Positions 1 through 4,877 of a stretch of DNA of 6,262 nt are shown in pieces. The notes below the pieces were generated by a model. That model had not been told where the DNA came from and did not search any database. It worked only from the letters and a program-made list of their open reading frames with translations. The position numbers and the translations under genes are program-made. Origin of the DNA: JBOGDS01 sp050743075 (GTDB taxonomy: Bacteria; Actinomycetota; Actinomycetes; Jiangellales; Jiangellaceae). The stretch spans positions 1-6,262 of the forward strand of contig JBOGDS010000139.1 in assembly GCA_050743075.1 (NCBI GenBank), in the 5' to 3' direction. Every line of letters starts with the position of its first letter. Positions within the stretch are counted from its first letter, which is position 1.

Positions 1-334
1 GATGCCGCCGCCCGGTCGCGCCAGGGCGAGGACCAGATGTACGACCTGGCCGACGGCTACGGCGGGCGCTACATGATCGCGGTCGGAGAGATCGAGGGCG
101 ACCTCGACGACGTGGCCGGGCGCTTCGTGTGCGACCGGGCGGCCGAGCACGGTCTGGCCGTCGCCGTCGAATTTCCTCCCCTGGACGTCGATCCCCGACG
201 CCGCCCTGGCGTGGGACATCGTCCGTCTGGCCGGCCGCGACAACGGCGGCGTGCTGGTCGACACCTGGCGCCACTTCCGAGGCGCGGCCGACGAGGACAT
301 GCTCCTTGCTATCCCGGCCGAGCGCATCCGGTCT
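1..334 (+). pseudogene. sugar phosphate isomerase/epimerase (xylose isomerase-like TIM barrel), truncated and frameshifted
   Basis: The reading frame is open from the window edge, so the 5' end lies outside. Frame 1 gives a helix-rich stretch ending in the strand AEHGLAVAVEF. The protein then continues in frame 2 as WTSIPDAALAWDIVRLAG, followed by GGVLVDTWRHFRG and IPAERI. This order (VEF-P-W-T, IPD..A..I, GVLVDTWHF-like, IPAERI) is characteristic of AP-endonuclease-2/xylose-isomerase-like TIM barrels that act on sugars or sugar-derived compounds. The Glu of VEF and the Asp of VDTW are the expected first metal ligands. Removing one T from the TTT at 172-174 restores a single frame that reads VEFLPWTSIPD, so this is a 1-nt insertion. 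Homology stops at about 326-336, before the C-terminal metal ligands, where sequence of an opposite-strand gene begins. The piece cannot encode a complete enzyme as read. The substrate cannot be told. Confidence 0.75.
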
Positions 335-335
335 G

Positions 336-604
336 CCAATCACCAGGATGATCGCCTCGAGGCCGAAGTCGACCGGCCGGTCCGATGGGTCCTCGATCAG
401 GGAGCGAGCGGCGTCGACCGTGATCTGCGGCACGACGACGCGTGACTCCTCCAGCGTCCCGCGGGGCGCCGGGCCCGTGGGAGCCGCCGGTGCCCGTTCG
501 GCGAGACGCTCGGCGAAGGCGGCGTCCTGGCTGATCCTGGTGAGGAGCTCCTCCTTCAGCGCGGCGTCCCGGTTGATGTTCCGTGGCGCGTCCAGGCGGC
601 CCAC
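336..604 (-). pseudogene. 5' part of an unidentified gene, possibly the N-terminal region of a trypsin-like peptidase or non-specific nuclease
   Basis: On the - strand a GTG at 604-602 follows a good ribosome-binding site (GGAGGGG with a short spacer). It opens a frame of about 90 codons beginning MGRLDAPRNINRDAALKEEL. The product is charged and helical at first, then has a proline/alanine linker (ERAPAAPTGPAPRG), then ends with FGLEAIILVIGRP. That last block resembles the LEAIVL..GRP segment found ahead of the catalytic domain in some bacterial trypsin-like peptidases and DNA/RNA non-specific endonucleases. This is recalled family knowledge, not a search. After GRP (about 336) the frame enters antisense sequence of the sugar isomerase, so the gene has lost everything downstream, including any catalytic domain. 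The start and the reading frame are well supported. The family assignment is tentative. Confidence 0.45.
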
Positions 605-883
605 GGCACCCCTCCTTCGTCCCCGTCCCTCGCGCGACGATCGTGCGCCGAAGCGAGGGCTTCGCGCGATACCTGTCAGATCTCCTGGGCTAGCAAGGCC
701 ACGACGTCCAGGCCGGGCAGCAACCGCCGCTCCTGGCCCGCGGCTACGGGTTGACCATCGAGCAAGACCGGTGGAGAGCCATGAAGACTCCTGCCGTCCC
801 CTGCGCACTTCGCAGCGATCGATGACGACTACCAGAGTGGGTCGACGGCTCTGAGGTACAGCGTCGGAGCGCTGGTCGCGGCC
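605..883. other. stretch with no recognisable gene
   Basis: About 280 bases lie between the start of the truncated - strand gene at 604 and the stop of the BBE oxidoreductase remnant at 884. Frames on both strands are short or low-complexity and none resembles a known family. The segment holds the ribosome-binding site for the gene starting at 604 and a hairpin at 645-667. It is presumably intergenic or leader sequence. No tRNA, promoter or terminator could be recognised with confidence. Confidence 0.5.
645..667. other. hairpin-forming inverted repeat
   Basis: CGAAGC (649-654) and GCTTCG (659-664) form a perfect 6-bp stem with the loop GAGG. The stem extends by further G-C pairs (645-647 with 665-667) if C648 is bulged. 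It lies about 40 bases upstream of the GTG start at 604, in the presumed leader of that - strand gene. There is no T-run on either side, so it does not look like a standard intrinsic terminator. In GC-rich DNA, stems of this length also arise by chance. Confidence 0.3.
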
Positions 884-976
884 TCATTCGTGTCGCGGTG
901 GGATGTTCTGGTTGAGGCGGAACAGGTTCGTCGGGTCGTAGCGACCCTTGATCGCCGCGAGCCGATCACGATTGCG
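884..976 (-). pseudogene. 3' remnant of an FAD-linked oxidoreductase (berberine-bridge enzyme C-terminal motif)
   Basis: Reading leftward on the - strand, the last ~30 codons before the TGA at 886-884 are NRDRLAAIKGRYDPTNLFRL followed by NQNIPPRHE. The signature RYDPTNLFRLNQNI is the conserved C-terminal BBE segment (Pfam BBE) of secreted or cytosolic FAD-binding-4 oxidases that carry covalent FAD and oxidise sugars, alkaloids or other alcohols. A complete family member has roughly 450-500 residues, so more than 90% is missing, including the FAD domain. Homology starts at about 973, within the codons that end the acyl-CoA synthetase. The two genes therefore meet or overlap by a few bases, and the remnant has no start of its own. 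It is a fragment left by a deletion or a chimeric join. Confidence 0.8.
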
Positions 977-1443
977 CGCGCCGCCGCAGCTCGTCCTTGA
1001 GCACCTTGCCGACCGCCGAGCGCGGCAGCTCGTCCACCAACCGCACCGAGCGTGGCACCTTGAAGCCGGCGAGGGCGGCGCGCATGTGCGCGAGCAGCTC
1101 GGCCTCGCTCGGCCGCGCATCGCGCGCCGGTACGACGAAGGCGACGCCGACCTCGCCCCAGCGTCCGTCCGCCACGCCGACGACGGCCGCGTCCGCGACG
1201 GCGCCGTGCTCGGCCAGCGCCCCCTCCACCTCGGCCGGGTACACACTCTCGCCGCCCGAGACGAACATGTCCTTGATGCGATCGACGATCCGGTAGTCGC
1301 CCTGCTCGTCTTGCTCGGCGACGTCGCCGGTCAGCAGCCATCCGTCGGCGAAGGCCCGCTCAATGGCCTCGGGGTCGGGCCAGTAGCCGGCGAACACGTT
1401 GGGGCCTCGCACCACGAGCTCGCCGCGCGCCGCGTCGTTCAGC

Positions 1444-1447
1444 AGTC
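1444..1447 (-). other. frameshift site 2 in the acyl-CoA synthetase (1-nt deletion)
   Basis: On the - strand the middle frame reads ..RDPASGDC then stop. With one additional C (+ strand G at 1445/1446) it reads RDPASGDLLND and runs straight into ARGELVVRGPNVFAGYW, as expected for an ANL ligase. A single missing base in a two-base C run explains the break. Confidence 0.8.
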
Positions 1448-1860
1448 GCCGGAGGCGGGGTCGCGCAGCGCCACGTCCACGTGCGCGTAGGGCCGGCCGG
1501 CCCAGCCGCGCTTGCGCTCGGCGTCCTCCGCCGGCAGGCAGAGGACGTTCGGCGCCGCCTCGGTGAGGCCGTAGCCCTGCACGATTGCAACACCGCGCTC
1601 CTGCCAGGTGCGCAGCAGCGCCTCGGGGATCGGCGCTCCGCCCACGACGGCCACGCGCAGGCTCGAAAGATCGGCGTTCGCGAAGGCGGCGTCCTGGGCC
1701 ATGAACTGGTAGGTGGCGGGCACGCCCATCATCGTCGTCACCCGCTGCTCGGCGATCAGCGCCAGCGCGCGCGCCGGATCGAACTCCCGCGCCAGCACGA
1801 CGGTCGCGCCGACCCACCAGGCCAGCAGCGGCTGCACGTTCCAGCCGCCGACGTGGAACT

Positions 1861-1865
1861 GCGCA
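1861..1865 (-). other. frameshift site 1 in the acyl-CoA synthetase (1-nt deletion)
   Basis: The N-terminal frame reads DIVLAVLRSST. One extra C on the - strand (a G at about 1863 on +) turns this into DIVLAVLPQFHVGGWN, the usual continuation of acyl-CoA synthetases after the P-loop region. The break is a one-base deletion in a short C run. Confidence 0.8.
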
Positions 1866-2436
1866 GCACGGCGAGCACGATGTCCGAGCCTCCGAGCGGC
1901 AGCGTCCGATCGAGGCTGAGGTTCGTCCAGAAGCAGTTCGCGTGCGTGAGCACTGCGCCCTTGGGCCGGCCGGTGGCGCCCGACGTGTAGACGAGCAGGA
2001 GCGGATCGGCGTCGTCGACTACGGCGTCGTTGGCGTCGCCCGCCCCGTCGCCGAGCGCGTCGAGCGCCCCGCGCGACGGCTCCACCCGTTCCACCGGTGG
2101 CTCGGCCGGCGCCTCCCGGCCGGGCTCGACGAACAGCAGCGCAGGCTCGGCGTTGTCAAGCTGGTAGGCGAGCTCGCGCGCGGTCAGGCGCCAGTTGAGC
2201 GGCAGGAGCACGAGGCCCGTCTTCGCGCAGGCGAACAGCAGCTCCACGTGCTCGGGGGAACTCGCCGTCAGCGTCGCCACCCGGTCGCCGCGCCGCAGCC
2301 CGCGGGCGAGCAGCGAAGCCGCGAGCAGCTCGGAGCGGCCGTCGAGTCGCGCGTAGGTGATCACCTGGTCGTCGCAGCGCATCGCGACCCGCTCGGGCGT
2401 CGCACGCCCGCGGTCGCGCAGCCAACGCGAAAGGGT

Positions 2437-2512
2437 GTGCGCACCCTGGCTCCCGCGCCCTCCCCGGCAGCGCGACCACCAAGCCGACGAAGCGGAGGTA
2501 GCGCTCCGGCTG
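2437..2512. other. unassigned segment between the synthetase and the IS630 remnant
   Basis: About 75 bases separate the last sequence recognisable as synthetase from the stop codon of the truncated transposase. A - strand frame here reads ERYLRFVGLVVALPG and another begins at a GTG overlapping the transposase stop (GAGTGA), but neither continues in frame into the synthetase or matches a family I recognise. It may be the true start of the synthetase hidden by another indel, or unrelated DNA brought in by the join. Confidence 0.35.
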
Positions 2513-2668
2513 TCACTCCGTGCCCTCCCTGAGGAACGCGGTCAGCACGATGCGAGACCGCATCGCCAGACCGGCGGCGGTCTTGCGGCGCCGGCACCAC
2601 CGTTCCAGCGTCGCTCGCTCCTCGGCGGTCACAGTGATCTCGACGGTGGGGCGTCCTCGGCGGGCCAT
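2513..2668 (-). pseudogene. IS630-family transposase, N-terminal fragment (51 codons)
   Basis: The ATG at 2668-2666 is preceded by GGGAGGA at a 6-nt spacing, a strong ribosome-binding site. An in-frame ATG 15 nt upstream (2683) is less well placed. The product starts MARRGRPTVEITVTAEERAT, followed by LERWCRRRKTAAGLAMRSRIVL. This is the typical start of actinobacterial IS630 transposases (MARRGRP..E..L..EER..LERW.RR..TAQ.LALR.RIVL), the beginning of the helix-turn-helix DNA-binding domain. Homology ends after RIVLTA, and the frame stops at a TGA after FLREGTE. The rest of the DNA-binding region and the whole DDE catalytic domain are missing, so it cannot transpose. The residual peptide could at most bind DNA weakly. 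Confidence 0.78.
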
Positions 2669-2754
2669 GAGCGTTCCTCCCATGCTGGCTCACCGGGGCG
2701 AACACGCCCGCACCAACCGAACTCCCACCCACCAACAAATCTCTAACAACTTCT

Positions 2755-2768
2755 GTGTCAGGACACTA
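2755..2768 (-). repeat. presumed IS630 terminal inverted repeat end and TA target
   Basis: GTGTC (2755-2759) and GACAC (2762-2766) form a perfect 5-bp inverted repeat with a 2-nt spacer, flanked by TA at 2767-2768. This is where an IS630 terminus is expected, about 90 bp upstream of the transposase start. The partner repeat is not in the window, so the exact end is inferred from position, composition and the TA. Confidence 0.5.
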
Positions 2769-3008
2769 GACCGCGTGGGGCTCCTGATGGACGACCCGCT
2801 CGTCACGGACCACGGCGCCGTCGTGCACGACGGTCCTGCGTGCCCGGAAGCTGTTCATCATGAACAGCGACAAGAGCAGGCCGATGCCGCCGACGATCAT
2901 CAGGATGATGCCGACGACGTTGATGTCGATGCCGGAGACGGTGGTCTCGACGGCGAAGGTGAGGATGGCGCCGACCGCGATCAAGAAGATGCTCACGCCA
3001 AGGCCCAT
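2766..3008 (-). CDS. DUF6458-type small two-helix membrane protein
   Basis: The 80-residue product has two predicted membrane helices: about residues 5-20 (VSIFLIAVGAILTFAV) and 31-51 (VVGIILMIVGGIGLLLSLFM). They are joined by a short acidic loop containing SGIDIN. A basic, polar tail follows (NSFRARRTVVHDG and onward). The N-terminus MGLGVSIFLIAVGAIL.FAV and the loop SG.D.N..G are characteristic of the actinobacterial DUF6458 family, whose function is unknown. The ATG at 3008 has a clear ribosome-binding site (GGAGGA, 6-nt spacer). The gene diverges from the racemase gene across 164 bp. The stop codon TAG (2768-2766) is formed by the TA at the IS630 end plus the first IS base. The natural C-terminus may therefore have been a few residues longer or different, though the core is complete. 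Confidence 0.8.
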   Translation of the reverse strand: MGLGVSIFLIAVGAILTFAVETTVSGIDINVVGIILMIVGGIGLLLSLFMMNSFRARRTVVHDGAVVRDERVVHQEPHAV

Positions 3009-3032
3009 CGTGGGTCCTCCGTAGTGGAAAGC

Positions 3033-3050
3033 GCCGGCCCGGGGGCCGGC
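3033..3050. promoter_or_regulatory. strong GC hairpin in the divergent intergenic region
   Basis: GCCGGCCC (3033-3040) and GGGCCGGC (3043-3050) are perfect inverted repeats separated by 2 bases. The palindrome sits just upstream of the ribosome-binding site of the DUF6458-type gene, in the 164-bp region shared with the divergently transcribed racemase gene. It could be a 5'-UTR structure or an operator. No T-tract follows, so a terminator role is not supported. Confidence 0.4.
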
Positions 3051-3075
3051 ACGCCAGCAACCGGCGATCTCGCTA

Positions 3076-3089
3076 CCCGATCGGTCGGG
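3076..3089. promoter_or_regulatory. second inverted repeat in the divergent intergenic region
   Basis: CCCGA (3076-3080) and TCGGG (3085-3089) form a perfect 5-bp inverted repeat around TCGG. It lies about midway between the two divergent starts, where a shared operator would be expected. The repeat is short and the DNA is GC-rich, so this is only suggestive. Confidence 0.3.
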
Positions 3090-3172
3090 ATGCGATACGT
3101 GGCGATGGGGTGGTCGGGGCGCCGCGCCATGGGGTGATGGCAGGATGCAGACCTGCGAGGCGAGGAGGAACC

Positions 3173-4318
3173 GTGGCCGGACCGCTGGCCGGCGTCCGCA
3201 TCATCGAGCTCGGAGGCATCGGTGCAGGTCCGTTCTGCGGAATGGTGCTGGCCGACATGGGCGCCCAGGTCATCCGATGCGAACGCCCGGCGGCCGCCGC
3301 GTCGGATGCACCGGCCGACCTGTTGCTGCGGGGCCGGCGCTCGCTCGCCGTCGACCTGAAGCATCCCGACGGGGCGGCGGTCGTCCTCGACCTGATCGCC
3401 GGGTCGGACGCCGTCATCGAGGGGTTCCGGCCCGGCGTCGCCGAGCGCCTGGGTCTGGGCCCGGACGACTGCCTGGCCCGCAATCCCAAGCTGGTCTACG
3501 GGCGGATGACGGGATGGGGCCAGGACGGACCGCTGGCCGGGACGGCCGGGCACGACATCAACTACATCGCCCTGGCCGGCGCCCTCCATTCGATCGGCCG
3601 ACGGGACGGGCCGCCGGTCCCACCCCTCAACCTGGTCGGCGACTTCGGGGGCGGCGGCATGCTGCTCGCCCTCGGCCTGGTCGGCGGGCTGTTCGAGGCG
3701 CAGCGGTCGGGTGTCGGCCAGGTTGTCGACGCGGCCATGGTCGATGGGGCCGCATTGCTGATGACGATGTTCCACTCGTTGCGGGCCGCGGGCCTGTGGT
3801 CCGACGAGCGGGGCACGAACCTGCTCGACACGGGGGCCCCCTTCTACGACGTGTACGAATGCGCCGACGGCGAGCACGTCAGCATCGGGTCGCTCGAACC
3901 GCAGTTCTACGCCGAGCTGTTGGCCCGGCTCGACCTCGACGGCTCGGAGGCGGACTCCGACCTGCGCCAGCGCATGGACCGGGCGCGCTGGCCGGCGATC
4001 AGGGAACGGCTGGCGGCGGTGTTCCTGACCAGGACGAGGGCCGAGTGGACCGAGCTGCTGGAGGGCACCGACGTCTGCTTCGCACCGGTGCTCTCGCTGG
4101 CCGAGGCGCCGCGGCACCCGCATCTCGTGGCGCGGGGCACCTTCGTCGAGATGGACGGGGTGCCCCAGCCAGCACCCGCCCCCCGGTTCAGCCGGACGCC
4201 GAGCGCGATGGCCGGGCCCGCGGTTCGGCCCGGAGCGGACACCGACGCCGTGCTCGCCGAGCTCGGTCTCGACGCCGACCGGGTGGCCAAGCTCCGCGAC
4301 GCGGGTGTGGTGTCCTGA
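3173..4318 (+). CDS. alpha-methylacyl-CoA racemase (family III CoA-transferase / CaiB-BaiF fold)
   Basis: The enzyme interconverts (2R)- and (2S)-2-methylacyl-CoA so that branched fatty acids or sterol side chains can enter beta-oxidation. It is a cytosolic homodimer with interlocked subunits. The 381-residue product begins MAGPLAGVRIIELGGIGAGP (the usual N-terminal CoA-binding strand) and continues with VDLKHPDG, VIEGFRPGVAERLGLGP and LVYGRMTGWGQDGP. It contains the racemase catalytic signature at the expected spacing: His127 in GHDINYIALAGAL, Asp157 in LVGDFGGGGM and Glu242 in GSLEPQFYAELL. These match His126, Asp156 and Glu241 of mycobacterial MCR and argue for a racemase, not a CoA-transferase. 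I chose the GTG at 3173 because GAGGAGG lies just upstream and the conserved N-terminus starts there; the in-frame ATG at 3110 would add 21 non-conserved residues. The gene is intact. A deacetylase gene follows after only 3 nt, suggesting one transcript. Confidence 0.93.
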   Translation: MAGPLAGVRIIELGGIGAGPFCGMVLADMGAQVIRCERPAAAASDAPADLLLRGRRSLAVDLKHPDGAAVVLDLIAGSDAVIEGFRPGVAERLGLGPDDCLARNPKLVYGRMTGWGQDGPLAGTAGHDINYIALAGALHSIGRRDGPPVPPLNLVGDFGGGGMLLALGLVGGLFEAQRSGVGQVVDAAMVDGAALLMTMFHSLRAAGLWSDERGTNLLDTGAPFYDVYECADGEHVSIGSLEPQFYAELLARLDLDGSEADSDLRQRMDRARWPAIRERLAAVFLTRTRAEWTELLEGTDVCFAPVLSLAEAPRHPHLVARGTFVEMDGVPQPAPAPRFSRTPSAMAGPAVRPGADTDAVLAELGLDADRVAKLRDAGVVS

Positions 4319-4321
4319 CCG

Positions 4322-4872
4322 GTGGCCGCGATCGTCTTCTCCCATGCCCATCCCGACGACGAGTCCATCGCGACGGCCGGGGTGATGGCCAGGATGGCCG
4401 ATGAGGGCCACCGGGTCGTGCTGGTCGTCGCGACCAAGGGGGAGGGAGGCGAGGTGCCCGACGCGTTCCTCGACCCGGGTGAGACGCTCACCGAACGCCG
4501 GGTGAAGGAGACTATGGCCGCGGCCGGGATCCTCGGCGTGGCGCGAGTCGAGTTCCTCGGCTACATCGACTCCGGCATGGCCGGCCCGCGGCCGCCCACG
4601 ACGAGCGCCTGCGTCAGTTCGCCGAACTGATGGCCGAGATCGAGCTCGACGAGAACTTCGCCGTCCCCGAGGCCAGCCTCACCACCGCGGTCGACGTCAC
4701 ATCTTGGCTGGACCGGAAACGGGCGGCCATGACCGCCCACGCCAGCCAGATCCCGCCCGATTCCTGGTTCCTGACCATCCCGCCCGAGATGTTCGCCATG
4801 GCGTTCGGCACGGAGTGGTTCATCCACGTCGGGGCCGAGCCCGGCTTGCGGGAGACCTCGCTCCTCGATTGG
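4322..4872 (+). pseudogene. PIG-L/LmbE family deacetylase with an internal deletion
   Basis: PIG-L enzymes are zinc hydrolases that remove acetyl or other groups from N-acetylglucosaminyl compounds; actinobacterial members include MshB and Mca of mycothiol metabolism. The GTG at 4322 starts MAAIVFSHAHPDDESIATAG, which has the zinc motif AHPDDE (residues 9-14). TLTERRVKETMAAAGILG and VEFLGYIDSGMAG follow. At about 4586-4597 the frame changes. In frame 1 the C-terminal part appears: RLRQFAELMAEIELDENF, VDVTSWLDRKRAAMTAHASQ and MAFGTEWFIHVGAEPGL. The missing middle, roughly 60-80 residues by family length, normally holds the second zinc motif (GHPDH-like). Even the restored frame would therefore be expected to lack zinc binding. 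Homology ends near 4872, where AHSA1 sequence starts, so the extreme C-terminus is also lost. The gene lies 3 nt after the racemase stop, suggesting co-transcription. Confidence 0.85.
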
Positions 4873-4877
4873 ACTGC

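Larger units (their letters stand above)
966..2436 (-). pseudogene. fatty acyl-CoA synthetase / AMP-dependent ligase (ANL superfamily), interrupted by two 1-nt deletions
   Basis: This enzyme would activate a carboxylic acid to its CoA thioester through an acyl-AMP. Three frames on the - strand together give almost a whole ANL enzyme of about 490 residues. Frame a (about 2436-1866) carries the N-terminal domain (TLSRWLRDRGRATPERVA, then ITYARLDGRS) and the AMP-binding P-loop YTSGATGRPKGAVLTHAN. Frame b (about 1862-1446) carries QFHVGGWNVQPLLAWW, GVPATYQFMA and the A5 motif QGYGLTEAAP. Frame c (1444-966) carries GWLLTGDVAEQDEQGDYRIV, the hinge DRIKDMFVSGGESVYPAEVE and the C-terminal PRSAVGKVLKDEL with the catalytic lysine. 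Adding one G (+ strand) near 1863 restores VLPQFHVGG, and one near 1445 restores PASGDLLND. All core motifs survive, so only the indels and the start are damaged. The first-frame stretch is open back to a TGA at 2544-2542 but has no ATG, GTG or TTG before the ATG at 2382, which would omit conserved residues. The 5' end therefore looks truncated or frameshifted. The acid substrate cannot be predicted. Confidence 0.88.
2513..2768 (-). mobile_element. left end of an IS630-family insertion sequence, truncated
   Basis: The segment runs from a TA dinucleotide at 2767-2768 and the terminal sequence GTGTCCTGACACAG (- strand, inward from 2766), through an AT-richer leader (about 2738-2754), to the 5' part of an IS630-type transposase. 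IS630 elements insert at TA, which is duplicated, and carry one transposase gene of about 350 codons. Only about 250 bp of an expected ~1.1-1.2 kb remain. The right end and its second TA are absent, so target duplication cannot be shown. The leader is clearly less GC-rich than the surrounding genes, which fits foreign origin. Confidence 0.7.

Noticed and set aside
637..668. Possible intrinsic terminator
   Set aside because: A stable hairpin exists but neither side has a T-run, and it is upstream of a gene start, not after a stop. It was kept only as a low-confidence inverted repeat.
129..854. Long + strand frame of 241 codons
   Set aside because: Arg/Ser/Pro-rich translation with no family resemblance. 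It runs through the isomerase in the wrong frame and antisense to the - strand gene at 336-604. Long spurious frames are common in DNA this GC-rich.
948..2532. Several + strand frames opposite the acyl-CoA synthetase
   Set aside because: They are antisense shadows. The - strand frames hold all the recognisable synthetase motifs, while the + frames are Arg/Ala/Gly-rich with no motif.
966..4318. Programmed frameshifting as the explanation for the broken frames
   Set aside because: The breaks lie in ordinary short runs, several needing different directions or a two-base change, with no slippery heptamer or downstream structure. Simple indels explain them better.
3145..4404. 419-codon + strand frame overlapping the racemase
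   Set aside because: It is the +1-shifted shadow of the racemase, extremely Arg-rich, without recognisable domains.
2993..4411. 472-codon - strand frame opposite the racemase
   Set aside because: It is antisense to a gene with complete family motifs and catalytic residues. Its product is His/Gly/Arg/Gln-rich and low in hydrophobic pattern, typical of a GC-rich shadow frame.
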